From JBECKR01 sp040235415 (lineage in GTDB: Bacteria; Acidobacteriota; Polarisedimenticolia; Polarisedimenticolales; Polarisedimenticolaceae), in assembly GCA_040235415.1 (NCBI GenBank), contig JBECKR010000428.1, positions 1 through 13,816 on the forward strand: 13,816 nt of DNA, read 5' to 3'. Each line of letters opens with the position of its first letter. Within the stretch, counting starts at the first letter, position 1. Of the stretch, positions 1-7,325 are shown piece after piece. The position numbers and the translations under genes were made by a program. Below the pieces are notes generated by a model. The model made no database searches. It saw only the letters and a program-made list of their open reading frames with translations, and was not told where the DNA came from.

Positions 1-1
1 G

Positions 2-898
2 GCCCGGGGGGCGGGGCTCTCGACGCTCCGCCCGGACGAGCTCCGCGAGCTCGGACTGCTGCACCGCCGCGCGGCGGCCGACCTCGCGGCGGCCCGGACC
101 TTCCACGGCGGCTCGAAGGTCGTGGCGTACCTGAACGACCTCGCGCTGCGGTCCCACAACGCCGTGTACCGCGCACCCCGCCGCGACCTCGTTCGCGCCG
201 TCAGGCGGCTCGGGCGGTCGGTGCCGCGCGCGGTCCGGCAAAGCCGCGGGGCGCTCGCCGCCGCGATCGGTCTGTTCCTGACCGGGACGCTCCTAGGCGC
301 GCTCGTGACCGCGCTCGACGAGTCGGCCGCCCGGCTCGTCCTGGGGTCCGGTTTCGTGGAGCAGATCCGCAACGGACGGTACCTCGGACGGGACATGTTC
401 GCGGTGCTGCCGGCGTCCGTGATGTCGGCCGGTCTGTTCACGAACAACATGACGGTCGCCCTGACGACGTTCGCGCTCGGCGTCACCGGCGTCGTCCCGG
501 CGTGGATCCTGTTCCTGAACGGCCTGATGCTCGGGTCCGTGTTCACGCTGTGCGGGCGCTACGACCTGCTGCACCGCTTCGTGCCGTTCGTCGTGCCGCA
601 CGGCGTCATCGAGATCTCGGCGATCCTGCTCGCCGGGGCGGCGGCGTTCTCGACGTTCGACGGCTGGCTCGCGCCGGGCGATCGCACGCGGGTCGACGGA
701 CTCCGGGACGGCACCCGGCGGGGGCTCGTGCTCTGCGCCGGAGCGTTCCCGCCGCTCGTCGTCGCGGGGCTCGTCGAGAGCTTCGTGTCGCCGCTCGAAG
801 GCCTCGCTCCCGCGCTCCGGATCCTGTTCGGCATCGCGCTCGGGGTCGCGCTGTGGACCTGGCTCCTCGCCGGGGGGCGGCGCGAGACGGAGACCTGA
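2..898 (+). CDS. SpoIIM family (DUF95) integral membrane protein, 5' end cut off by window
   Basis: The reading frame is open from position 2, so the start lies upstream; 298 residues are visible. The GTG at 122 is not the likely start, because residues before it (an ELGLLHRRAAADLAAAR stretch) match the N-terminal helix normal in this family. About five hydrophobic segments follow, the first at visible residues 84-105. Two family hallmarks are present: FTNNMTVAL (146-154) and PHGVIEISAILLAG (199-212). SpoIIM is part of the peptidoglycan hydrolase complex in sporulating Firmicutes, but homologues are widespread in non-sporulating bacteria, where their role is poorly known. No other sporulation gene is visible, so I infer a general envelope or stress role. 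The stop is a TGA at 896. The family call is fairly sure; the function is not. Confidence 0.85.
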   Translation, partial: ARGAGLSTLRPDELRELGLLHRRAAADLAAARTFHGGSKVVAYLNDLALRSHNAVYRAPRRDLVRAVRRLGRSVPRAVRQSRGALAAAIGLFLTGTLLGALVTALDESAARLVLGSGFVEQIRNGRYLGRDMFAVLPASVMSAGLFTNNMTVALTTFALGVTGVVPAWILFLNGLMLGSVFTLCGRYDLLHRFVPFVVPHGVIEISAILLAGAAAFSTFDGWLAPGDRTRVDGLRDGTRRGLVLCAGAFPPLVVAGLVESFVSPLEGLAPALRILFGIALGVALWTWLLAGGRRETET

Positions 899-938
899 GC
901 GGCGAGCCGGGCCCGCCAAGCCCGACAACCCCGCCTCG

Positions 939-955
939 GCCGGCGGGACGCCGGC
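939..955 (+). terminator. GC-rich hairpin between the SpoIIM gene and the receiver gene
   Basis: A 7-bp perfect stem (GCCGGCG / CGCCGGC) with a GGA loop lies 40 bases after the stop of the membrane-protein gene. There is no T-run after it, so it is at best a weak or Rho-assisted terminator. In such GC-rich DNA hairpins of this size also arise by chance. Confidence 0.2.
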
Positions 956-1058
956 GGCTTACCAAAGTCGGCGTAGCGCGATCGAGCCGCCGATGCCCAT
1001 ATTCGAGAACAGGCAGGGAGCCCCGGCACGGAGGGGACACGCTCCGCGGAGTCGGGCC

Positions 1059-1433
1059 ATGAACGTCCTGGTGCTCGACGACGAGTTCCAGATCGCGAGC
1101 GTCATCCGCGAGGTCCTCGAGGACCACGGCCACCACTGCTACGTCGCGGCACGGACCGACGACGCGGAACGCCTGCTCGCGGCCGTCGCGGTCGACGCCC
1201 TCACGCTCGACCAGCGCATGCCGGGACGCGAGGGGATCGACTGGCTCGAGGAGCTCGCGGTGCGCACCCCCCACCTCGCTCGGCGCACGCTGCTGATCAC
1301 CGGCAGCGACCTCGACGGGCGCCAGCGCTGGCGTCTCGCCCGCATGGGCGTGCCGGTGCTCGCGAAGCCGTTCCGGATCGCGGAGCTCGTGGCCTGGATC
1401 GATTCGCTCGAGGCCGCACCGCCCGCCGGCTGA
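1059..1433 (+). CDS. stand-alone response regulator receiver domain protein
   Basis: A 124-residue protein that is a single receiver domain with no output domain, like CheY or Spo0F. Landmarks are the acidic pocket D7-D8 in VLDDE, the phospho-acceptor D51 in LDQRMPG, the switch threonine T81 in LLITGS, and the invariant K103 in LAKPF. Phosphorylation by a histidine kinase would switch its partner binding; no kinase is in the window. The reading frame extends upstream to 993, but I choose ATG 1059: the receiver fold starts right there (MNVLVLDDE), and a GGAG at 1048-1051 lies 7 bases upstream. The gene sits 160 bp after the membrane-protein gene and 73 bp before gltX on the same strand, so its pathway cannot be read from context. 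Confidence 0.88.
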   Translation: MNVLVLDDEFQIASVIREVLEDHGHHCYVAARTDDAERLLAAVAVDALTLDQRMPGREGIDWLEELAVRTPHLARRTLLITGSDLDGRQRWRLARMGVPVLAKPFRIAELVAWIDSLEAAPPAG

Positions 1434-1506
1434 CCGCGGCGCCCGCCGGCTGGTCCGGGCCCCCGCACCCTGCTAACTTGAAGGCCGACCCAGGGGAGCC
1501 CGACGC

Positions 1507-3066
1507 ATGGTCCGCACGCGGTTCGCGCCGAGCCCGACCGGCTACCTCCACATCGGGGGGGTGCGCACGGCGCTGTTCAACTGGCTCTACGCCCGCAGGC
1601 ACGGCGGCCGGTTCGTCCTCCGCATCGACGACACCGACGCCGAGCGGAACGTCGCCGAGGCGCTCGCCCCGATTCTCGACGGGTTCCGGTGGCTCGGGAT
1701 CGACTGGGACGAGGGCGCGGAGGTCGGCGGCGACTTCGGCCCGTACTACCAGTCCGAGCGCCAGGACCGCTACCGCGCGGCCGCGCAGGCGCTCGTCGAC
1801 CGCGGCCGTGCGTACTGGGACTACGCGACGACCGAGGAGATCCAGGCGGAGCGCGAGACCGCGCAACGCGAGGGCGTGCGATTCCTGTACAGCCGGAGCT
1901 TCATGGCCGAGACCGACGAAGACCGCCGGCGGTTCGAGGCCGAGGGTCGCGCCGGCGTCATCCGGCTCATGATTCCGCGGGTCGGGACTTGCGTCGTCCG
2001 CGACCTCGTCCGCGGCCCGGTCGAGTTCGAGTGGTCGCGCGAGCAGGACCACGTCGTGCAGCGCGCCGACGGCACCTGCCTGTACCACCTCGCGAGCGTC
2101 GTCGACGACCACGACATGGAGATCACCCACGTCATCCGCGCAGAGGAGCACCTCTCGAACACCCCGCGGCAGATGTTCATCGCCGAGGGGCTGGGCTACG
2201 ACCCCCCGGACTACGCCCACCTGCCGTTCGTGGCCGAGCCCGGCGGACGCAACAAGCTCAGCAAGCGCAAGCTCGAGCAGTACCTCAAGAACCCCGACTT
2301 CGCACAGATCGCGGAGCACGGCCGCGCCATCGCCGAGGCGATCGGTCACGAGACCGCGGCCGAGACGTTCAACCCGGTCATCGTCGACTTCTACCGCACC
2401 GTCGGCTACCTCCCCGACGCGATCCTGAACTACCTCGTGCTGCTCGGCTGGTCGCTCGACGACCGCACCGAGATCTTCGATCGCGCCGCCATGATCGAGA
2501 GCTTCACGCTCGACCGCGTCAACAAGGCCGCCGCGAGCTTCGATCCCCGAAAGCTCCTCGCGTTCCAGGAGCGCTACATGCAGGCGATCCCGCTCGACGC
2601 CAAGGTCGAGCGGGTGCTGCCGTTCCTGCGCGACGCCGGACTGCTCGCGGCCGAGCCCGACGCCGCGACGCGGGCGTACGTCGCGAAGATCGTCACGGCC
2701 GCCGGGGACCGCATCAAGGTCGCGGGCGACATCCTGGACTACCCCGACTTCTTCGTGGCCGACGACGCGCTGGCCTACGACGCCAAGGCGTTCGACAAGC
2801 GGATCAGGAACGCCGAGGGCGCCGCCGATCGCCTGCGCCGCTTCCGCGAGATTCTCGAAGGGGTCGAGCCGTTCGAGGCCGCGGCGCTCGAAGCACGGCT
2901 CCAGCGCTTCGTCGAGGACGAGGGGATCAAGATCGGGCAGATCATCCACGCGCTGCGGGTCGCGGTCACCGGCAAGGGCGTCGGCTTCGGGATGTTCGAG
3001 ACCCTCGAGATCCTGGGCCGGGAGCGCTGCCTCGCCCGCATCGACCGCGCGCTCGGGCGGTTGTGA
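1507..3066 (+). CDS. gltX: glutamate--tRNA ligase (glutamyl-tRNA synthetase)
   Basis: A 519-residue class I aminoacyl-tRNA synthetase that charges tRNA(Glu) with glutamate in an ATP-dependent two-step reaction in the cytoplasm. The HIGH-type motif is HIGG at residues 15-18 after FAPSPTGYL, and the KMSKS-type loop is KLSKR at 250-254. The C-terminal half is the helical anticodon-binding region. It is longer than the usual ~470-490 residues, mainly because of an insertion of about 35 residues (roughly 256-292) between KLSKR and the LPDAILNYL segment. I recall the same insertion from planctomycete GltX proteins, and use it as the main taxonomic hint. The ATG at 1507 has an AGGGGAG at 1492-1498, 8 bases upstream. 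Nothing suggests it is not the functional housekeeping copy. Whether it is discriminating (tRNA-Glu only) or also charges tRNA-Gln cannot be told here. Confidence 0.97.
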   Translation: MVRTRFAPSPTGYLHIGGVRTALFNWLYARRHGGRFVLRIDDTDAERNVAEALAPILDGFRWLGIDWDEGAEVGGDFGPYYQSERQDRYRAAAQALVDRGRAYWDYATTEEIQAERETAQREGVRFLYSRSFMAETDEDRRRFEAEGRAGVIRLMIPRVGTCVVRDLVRGPVEFEWSREQDHVVQRADGTCLYHLASVVDDHDMEITHVIRAEEHLSNTPRQMFIAEGLGYDPPDYAHLPFVAEPGGRNKLSKRKLEQYLKNPDFAQIAEHGRAIAEAIGHETAAETFNPVIVDFYRTVGYLPDAILNYLVLLGWSLDDRTEIFDRAAMIESFTLDRVNKAAASFDPRKLLAFQERYMQAIPLDAKVERVLPFLRDAGLLAAEPDAATRAYVAKIVTAAGDRIKVAGDILDYPDFFVADDALAYDAKAFDKRIRNAEGAADRLRRFREILEGVEPFEAAALEARLQRFVEDEGIKIGQIIHALRVAVTGKGVGFGMFETLEILGRERCLARIDRALGRL

Positions 3067-3199
3067 GCGGGACGGGCTGTTCCGCCGGGTCCCGAGCAAT
3101 CCCGAAGCGGTGCGGGGGGCGGCTATCGCCGCGGGGCGCGAGTCCAGGCCGTCGTCGACGGCCGTGACGCGGTCCGCGCCGGCATGGAGGGCCCCCCTC
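3067..3199. other. gltX-rhs intergenic region with a short hairpin
   Basis: These 133 bases are as GC-rich as the chromosome and show no clear promoter. A hairpin at 3147-3163 (GGCCGTC / GACGGCC, 3-base loop) has no T-run. The Rhs frame stays open upstream to a GTG at 3110, but its translation there (Arg, Ala and Ser rich) does not look like Rhs, so I treat it as non-coding. It probably marks the junction where an Rhs 3' fragment joined the gltX flank. Confidence 0.4.
3186..3191 (+). promoter_or_regulatory. Shine-Dalgarno site that decides the rhs start
   Basis: GGAGGG at 3186-3191 lies 8 bases before the GTG at 3200, ideal spacing. The alternative GTG at 3110 has no comparable site, and the protein before 3200 has no Rhs character. 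Confidence 0.5.
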
Positions 3200-5311
3200 G
3201 TGCGAGCCGTCGGAGAACGCAGCGTTTACGACGGCGTCAGAAACGTCCAGGCGATCGGCGCCGACCAGTACCGCTACGACGCCGCGGGTCGGCTCGACTG
3301 GGCGCACGTGGAGTCGTCGCTCTACGGCGCTCAGGACATCGACTACTCGTTCGACCTGTACGGCAACATGACCGACCGGACCGCATCGCCCGGCGGTACG
3401 CTTCCGGACGGCCTGGAATTCCAGGGGCGCGCCTACGCCGGAAACCGGATCTCGGACTCCGGCTTCCAATACGACGCGAACGGGAATCTCCTGCGAGAGC
3501 CTTCCTACGGTGCCGCGTCGCAGGCGCATTCGTTCCGATTCTCCCCCGAGAATCGGCTCATGCTCGTCCGGCCGGCGACCGGCGGCAGCCTGCTCCAAGA
3601 AGCGCAGTATGATTCCGGCGGCAACCGTTGGCTGCGGATCGTCAAGGGTGAGGGAGGCAAGCCGCTGATCACGCTGCGGGACTCGTCCGGTCAGGTCGCC
3701 GCCGATTATCTGATCAGCGCCGCTGGCGGCGATCCGACTCTCGAGAAGGAGTACGTGCACGGGGCGGGTCGGCTCTTGGCGATCGAGTCCTACTGCGGCC
3801 CGAGGCCGGCTCTCGAGATCGACTCCCCGCCGAAGCAAGGCACGAAGGTGTGGTTCAATCGGACCGACTACGTGACCCCGCCCTCGGGTGCCGAGTACAC
3901 GATCGTGATCGAGACCGAGTCGGGTCAGCGCCGAACGCTGACCGAGTTCGATCTACCGGAGCACTTCGGGATCGAGGAGACCGAGTTTTTCCCCGACGAG
4001 ACGAACTGGGTCCGTGTACAGGGAGAGGCGGACTGCGGTCGGACGGGCTACAGCAACGCAGCGTCCTACGTCTACAGCACCTCGAGCTGCGTGACGTCGA
4101 CGAGTGCTAGCCGAAGCGGGTTCGGAAGTGAGGGCGTCTCGAACTTGAACCTGGGGGGGAATCTGACGGGCTGCCCGACGGGAACGACATACAACCTCTA
4201 CTATCAAGCGCTGAACGGACAGACCTCGTTCAAGCTCAACGGCTCCGTGCCGCTCTCCCAGCTCGTGTTCCAGATCAACAGTCTCCCGAGCGGGGCGGGG
4301 CATGGGCACTACTGGTTTGTTCCGGTCGATCCGGTGACGCACCTCGAGGGAACGGCAGGGCCGCAGGTCCTGGACGACGAAAAGAACGTGGGTGCGGATC
4401 TCCAGGGTCTTCCCGGCGAGGCGTCCGCCAACGCGCAGTACGTGCACTGGGACCACCTCGGGAGCACGCGACTGATGACGGATGAGGAAGGCGCAGTCAT
4501 GGGGCGTTGGAAGTACTACCCGTTCGGACATGAAGCCGAGATTGCCGGCGGGACCGGGCAGCGGATGAAGTTCACGGGGCATGAGCGGGACGACGGAATT
4601 GGGCTCGACTACATGTTGGCGAGGTACTATGGCGGCAATCTGGGACGATTCACGAGTCCGGATCCCGTAAGCCCGCTTCTGCTGCAGCATCGTCTCCCTG
4701 AGGAGTTCGACGCTCTGCTGGGCGAACCCATCGTTTGGAACAAGTACGTCTACTCGCTCAACAATCCGCTTGCCTACGTTGATCGTACCGGCCGCAGCGC
4801 TACCGCGGTCTTGACGTGGGAAGCCCTCGGTCCTGCGGGTGCGGCGGCACTTGGGGAGCCCACACCCTTCGGGGAAATGGCATGGTTGGGGCTCGCAGGC
4901 GCTGTAGCCAGCTACCAGTTGGGCCAGGCGATTGGCAATGTCATAGAAGCGCGGGACAACAAGCAGCTCTTCAAGCAGGCCATGGGGTGGCTCAGCTCAG
5001 CCTCGGCGGACCTCATGGATCCTGGTCATTCCGGCATGGATCCTGAGGATCCGAATTGGAAGAACGTTGCTCGACGATTCTGGAACAAGATCAAAGATGC
5101 GTTAGCCAACGCTGACAAGATCCGGAACTCTGCACTCCGTAAGCAGATCATCGATAGAGTCAACGAGCTCACCAACGAGTTCATGAGACGGTTCTATGGC
5201 GGCAGCCTGAATCCACATGGTGAGTGCGGTGACAATATCTGCTCGCAGAAAGACAAGCAGAAGCCGAAGCCCGGCAGTCCGATTGATCCAGCCCGTGGAC
5301 TACCCAACTGA
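3200..5311 (+). CDS. RHS-repeat core protein with variable C-terminal tip (CT1), N-terminally truncated
   Basis: 703 residues from the GTG at 3200. Full Rhs proteins form a beta cocoon around a C-terminal toxin that is cut off and delivered to rival cells. Visible parts: a YD repeat, YRYDAAGRL (24-32); more YD-like segments to about 190; a beta-rich, cysteine-containing insertion at about 200-400 unlike plain YD repeats; the core end with HWDHLGSTR (416-424), MLARYYG (472-478), GRFTSPDP and NPLAYVDRTG (to 531); then a variable tip of ~170 residues. The tip starts with a Gly/Ala hydrophobic linker, then a charged helical segment, then a short tail with two Cys and Lys/Pro. I do not recognise the toxin fold or active site. 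No signal peptide is visible and the core is far shorter than the usual >1000 residues, so this is a 5'-truncated or displaced rhs. G+C drops towards the tip. The likely immunity gene follows after 22 bp. Confidence 0.85.
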   Translation: MRAVGERSVYDGVRNVQAIGADQYRYDAAGRLDWAHVESSLYGAQDIDYSFDLYGNMTDRTASPGGTLPDGLEFQGRAYAGNRISDSGFQYDANGNLLREPSYGAASQAHSFRFSPENRLMLVRPATGGSLLQEAQYDSGGNRWLRIVKGEGGKPLITLRDSSGQVAADYLISAAGGDPTLEKEYVHGAGRLLAIESYCGPRPALEIDSPPKQGTKVWFNRTDYVTPPSGAEYTIVIETESGQRRTLTEFDLPEHFGIEETEFFPDETNWVRVQGEADCGRTGYSNAASYVYSTSSCVTSTSASRSGFGSEGVSNLNLGGNLTGCPTGTTYNLYYQALNGQTSFKLNGSVPLSQLVFQINSLPSGAGHGHYWFVPVDPVTHLEGTAGPQVLDDEKNVGADLQGLPGEASANAQYVHWDHLGSTRLMTDEEGAVMGRWKYYPFGHEAEIAGGTGQRMKFTGHERDDGIGLDYMLARYYGGNLGRFTSPDPVSPLLLQHRLPEEFDALLGEPIVWNKYVYSLNNPLAYVDRTGRSATAVLTWEALGPAGAAALGEPTPFGEMAWLGLAGAVASYQLGQAIGNVIEARDNKQLFKQAMGWLSSASADLMDPGHSGMDPEDPNWKNVARRFWNKIKDALANADKIRNSALRKQIIDRVNELTNEFMRRFYGGSLNPHGECGDNICSQKDKQKPKPGSPIDPARGLPN

Positions 5312-5333
5312 CAACGGCGCAAAGGGGAGAGCC

Positions 5334-5651
5334 ATGGCGAGTGCAGACAACGATAAGATCGTCGCGCACAAGTTCGAGGCGATACTTACCGGCTTAGGTG
5401 CATCGTTGCCGGTCGAGCGGCGGCCGGTGATCGGTGACATCGCATATCTCTACGTCCGGTGTGCGCGATTCCGAAGTTTGATGGATGACCTTCTGTCCAA
5501 GAAGCCAACACGGGAGCTTCGCGATTCGCTTCAGCAGGACCTGTACACGATTCTCGCCGAGATTGAGAACATTCACTCGATAACCACAGACTTGAAGGAT
5601 GGGCTCGAGAGGGTCGTCGAGGAGCTTCCAGGCGACGTGAATGAAGAGTGA
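5334..5651 (+). CDS. small helical protein, probable immunity protein for Rhs tip CT1
   Basis: A 105-residue soluble protein, predicted almost wholly helical and acidic at its end. I recognise no family. Its place is the argument: it starts 22 bp after the stop of the rhs tip on the same strand and has the same lowered G+C, the standard layout of a polymorphic toxin and its cognate immunity gene. The ATG at 5334 is chosen over upstream in-frame starts inside the rhs tip because an AGGGGAG at 5323-5329 precedes it by 4 bases. If right, it binds the CT1 domain in the cytoplasm and blocks self or sister intoxication. A structured repeat begins 30 bp after its stop. Certain as a gene, moderately sure as immunity. 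Confidence 0.7.
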   Translation: MASADNDKIVAHKFEAILTGLGASLPVERRPVIGDIAYLYVRCARFRSLMDDLLSKKPTRELRDSLQQDLYTILAEIENIHSITTDLKDGLERVVEELPGDVNEE

Positions 5652-5681
5652 TGTCGTCGTATACCAGCGTGTCCGGAGGAA

Positions 5682-5788
5682 CAAAGGAGGCTGCTGTCGA
5701 TCCGCGCAGTCTAATCGATCCTTCGGCCGACGTGGCCCTCCGCGCGCTACGGCGCGCTCCGGGACCACGCAGCCGAAGGGTCGATTAG
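5682..5788 (+). repeat. structured ~105-bp repeat, copy A, behind the CT1 immunity gene
   Basis: The first 37 bases (5682-5718) match copy B (13597-13633) at 36 of 37 positions, and the similarity goes on through the whole unit with substitutions. It folds into one long hairpin. The outer arms are 5711-5727 and 5772-5788 (17 bp, one G/T-type mismatch), next CGTGG 5731-5735 with CCACG 5765-5769, then CCC/GGG, and a GCGCGC/GCGCGC stem closed by TACG. With the flanking C and G, TACG would be a stable UNCG-class tetraloop in RNA. There is no T-run. It could be a single-strand-folded recombination site (like integron attC), a structured RNA, or an unusual terminator. Confidence 0.8.
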
Positions 5789-5947
5789 CCAGACGCGGCC
5801 CCCCGGGGCACGCCGCGCGCCGGCCGCCGATGAGCGTCTCTGCTGAGCTGTGACCGCCGAGCACGGCGTCCGTCACGCAGCGTGCACGGGGGTCGCAGCG
5901 GCGTTTGCACTGCCCCCCTTGCGCCGCCCTCCGCTGCGCTGCGGGCC

Positions 5948-5972
5948 GCCCCCCGGCGGGCCGCCGGGGGGC
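5948..5972. repeat. perfect 25-bp palindrome
   Basis: GCCCCCCGGCGG and its exact reverse complement flank a single central G at 5960. All 12 pairs match and all are G-C pairs. As DNA it would extrude or block polymerase; as RNA it needs at least a 3-base loop. Function unknown. Confidence 0.75.
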
Positions 5973-6053
5973 TCGGCGCGCGATGTACTCGTCAGCGCGG
6001 TGCTCGCAACCGACGCCGACCGCTCTCGCACCGCCGAGGACGTGATCAGCACC

Positions 6054-6109
6054 GAGATCCCCGTCGCCTGGCCCCTACCGCGGGTGAGGGGCCGGTCGCC
6101 GGGGATCTC
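6054..6109. repeat. large imperfect inverted repeat (hairpin)
   Basis: Left arm 6054-6079 and right arm 6084-6109 pair over about 26 positions. GAGATCCCCG and GGCCCCT both match their partners exactly, with three isolated mismatches and a one-base bulge. The loop is about GCGG near 6080. It is GC-rich and not followed by a T-run. Terminator, structured RNA or recombination hairpin are all possible. Confidence 0.65.
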
Positions 6110-6258
6110 TCGTCGCCGTTGATCAACGTGGTCAGGAAGACGGTGCTCGTCGCGGACGCCGTGCTCGTGTGCCGGCGCTGATCCGGGCCCGCAGCGGCCT
6201 GCGGCGGCGCTGGCGCGCCGCCTTCGGCCGCCACGGCCCCTCGAGTCGGAGCCACGGC

Positions 6259-6278
6259 GACAGCTAAGGGAAGAACGC
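6259..6278 (+). repeat. candidate left terminal inverted repeat of the mobile element
   Basis: GACAGCTAAGGGAAGAACGC here resembles the reverse complement of 12337-12357 (GACAGCGAAGGAAGAATACGC), with one substitution and two small gaps. It abuts the stop of the DUF5615 gene (6279), while the partner lies 18 bp after the second recombinase gene, so the pair brackets the gene block closely. The match is short and gapped, so chance is not excluded. Confidence 0.4.
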
Positions 6279-6629
6279 TCAGGCCGTCCAGTCGCGCGCG
6301 CGGGTTTCGTCGACGATCCACAGCCGGCCGGCGACCTCGGACTGCGCGGCGAAGAAGCTCACGATCCGCCGGACCTGGAGCTTCGAGGTCGGCACTCGGA
6401 GCCGCAGCACCACGAGCCCGGCAAACTCCCGCGGCGGAAACTTCCGCGGGTCGGCGAAGTCGAGGTCGAAGGTGACGAGACAGCGTCGCTCGGCCTTCAC
6501 CGCCGCGGCGACGTCGGCGTCGGGACGACCGGCGAGCCTTTCCTCGTGCACGGTGGCCACGTCGTGGCCCCAGCCGGCGAGAGCGTCACGCGCGTCGCCG
6601 TGGATGTTTTCGTCGAGCTTGATCCTCAC
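6279..6629 (-). CDS. DUF5615 family PIN-like protein (putative toxin / nuclease)
   Basis: 116 residues. The pattern matches DUF5615 PIN-like proteins: LDEN at 5-8, GHDVATVHEE at 21-30, an acidic centre around D37-D39, LVTFDLDF at 51-58, and GLVVLRL later. Acidic residues D6, E30, D39, D55 and D57 would form the metal-binding nuclease pocket as in PIN domains. These proteins usually follow a DUF433 gene and are thought to form VapBC-like toxin-antitoxin pairs, though activity has been shown for few. Start is GTG at 6629, overlapping the DUF433 stop in a GTGA, so translation is coupled. It is last in the three-gene - strand set begun by the XRE regulator. Its stop sits at the proposed left end of the element. 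Confidence 0.85.
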   Translation of the reverse strand: MRIKLDENIHGDARDALAGWGHDVATVHEERLAGRPDADVAAAVKAERRCLVTFDLDFADPRKFPPREFAGLVVLRLRVPTSKLQVRRIVSFFAAQSEVAGRLWIVDETRARDWTA

Positions 6630-6880
6630 GGTCGGGTGACGAGAGGCAGGATCCGCTCGGACGCGAGCTTGGCGCCGTAGGCCAGAACCGCGGCGATGTC
6701 GTCACGGGTGAGACCGGGATAACCGCGCAGGAGATCGTCGATCGTGTCGCCGCCCGCGAGGGCGCCGAGGATGAGCGCCGCAGGGATGCGCGTGCCCTTG
6801 ACGCAGACCTGGCCGCCGCAGACAGCGGGGTCGGAGGCGAGGCGTTCCTGGATCAGGACGTCGGGATCGGGCTCGGTCAT
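6626..6880 (-). CDS. DUF433 family protein, probable VapB-like antitoxin
   Basis: 84 residues. It carries the DUF433 signature: DPAVCGGQVCVKGTRIPAAL at 17-36, LAGGDTIDDLLRGYPGLTRDDI at about 41-62, then a short Ala-rich end. The family has a small helical DNA-binding-like fold and nearly always precedes a DUF5615 gene, as here, where it is taken as the antitoxin and autoregulator. The in-frame ORF extends up to 6994 inside the XRE gene, but I take ATG 6880: it overlaps the XRE stop as ATGA, and the family starts close to this point. The 4-bp overlaps on both sides argue for one mRNA for all three genes. Confidence 0.85.
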   Translation of the reverse strand: MTEPDPDVLIQERLASDPAVCGGQVCVKGTRIPAALILGALAGGDTIDDLLRGYPGLTRDDIAAVLAYGAKLASERILPLVTRP

Positions 6881-7308
6881 CGTCGCGTCCCCTGGGAATT
6901 GAGCTTGTGGCGGGCGAGCATCCCGTCGACGAGCTTGAGCACGGCCTTGCGGTCGCCGGCCGGGAGCTTCTCGATCTCCCGGAGCTTCCGCCACAGCCGC
7001 GTGTTACGCGGAGCCGGCTTGTCCGCCACGGGCTTCAGGCCGAGTAGCTCGTCCACAGTCACGCCGAGCGCCTCGGCCATCTGGCCCAGCAGGTGGGCCG
7101 GCGGTCGCCCGTCCTCGCGCTCGTAGTAGGTCATCATGCGCTGCGACAGGCCCAGGATCTCGCCGAGCTCGGTCTGGGTGTAGCCGCGAGCCTTGCGCAG
7201 CCGGGCCAGTCGCTCGCCGAAGCTCTCCTCGACCGGTTTCTTCTGGGCGGTCCGTGCCACGGGGATCTCCTGTGGGCAACCCGGGGTGGCTGCAACGGGC
7301 ACGGACAT
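6877..7308 (-). CDS. XRE-family helix-turn-helix transcriptional regulator
   Basis: 143 residues. A Cro/C1-type HTH spans about 30-92: FGERLARLRKARGYTQTELG, then a LGLSQRMMTYYERE recognition region and the LGVTVDELLG end. A charged helical tail follows (RLWRKLREIEKLPAGDRKAV), a common dimerisation segment in XRE regulators. An upstream in-frame start at 7365 exists, but ATG 7308 has a perfect AAGGAG (7317-7322 on the + strand) 8 bases before it. The gene diverges from the primase gene across 151 bp that hold an inverted repeat and promoter-like boxes, so I infer that it represses both its own operon and the primase-recombinase genes, as phage and plasmid control proteins do. It could also be thought of as part of the toxin-antitoxin set. 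Confidence 0.88.
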   Translation of the reverse strand: MSVPVAATPGCPQEIPVARTAQKKPVEESFGERLARLRKARGYTQTELGEILGLSQRMMTYYEREDGRPPAHLLGQMAEALGVTVDELLGLKPVADKPAPRNTRLWRKLREIEKLPAGDRKAVLKLVDGMLARHKLNSQGTRR

Positions 7309-7325
7309 CTTACGGGCTCCTTTTC

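Larger units (their letters stand above)
5789..6258. other. GC-rich stretch without a convincing gene, rich in palindromes
   Basis: About 470 bases between copy A of the structured repeat and the possible left end of the mobile element. Open frames exist here, but they cross strong hairpins, have no ribosome site and resemble no protein I know. It holds a perfect 25-bp palindrome (5948-5972), a large imperfect hairpin (6054-6109) and several smaller GC hairpins (for example CCCCGGGG near 5803). A segment at about 5983-6072 reads like a short piece of ordinary protein (DVLVSAVLATDADRSRT), so a decayed gene is possible. It may be scar DNA from past insertions. Confidence 0.5.

Noticed and set aside
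1297..3099. A 600-codon open frame on the - strand across gltX
   Set aside because: It is the antisense shadow of gltX in GC-rich DNA. Its translation is low-complexity (Arg, Asp, Val, Leu) with no family features, while the + strand is plainly GltX.
3110..3199. Upstream GTG start for the rhs gene at 3110
   Set aside because: No ribosome site, and the added 30 residues show no Rhs or signal-peptide character; GTG 3200 has GGAGGG at ideal spacing.
5641..6181. Several small ORFs behind the first immunity gene
   Set aside because: They run through the strong hairpins, have Arg/Pro-rich translations and no ribosome sites.
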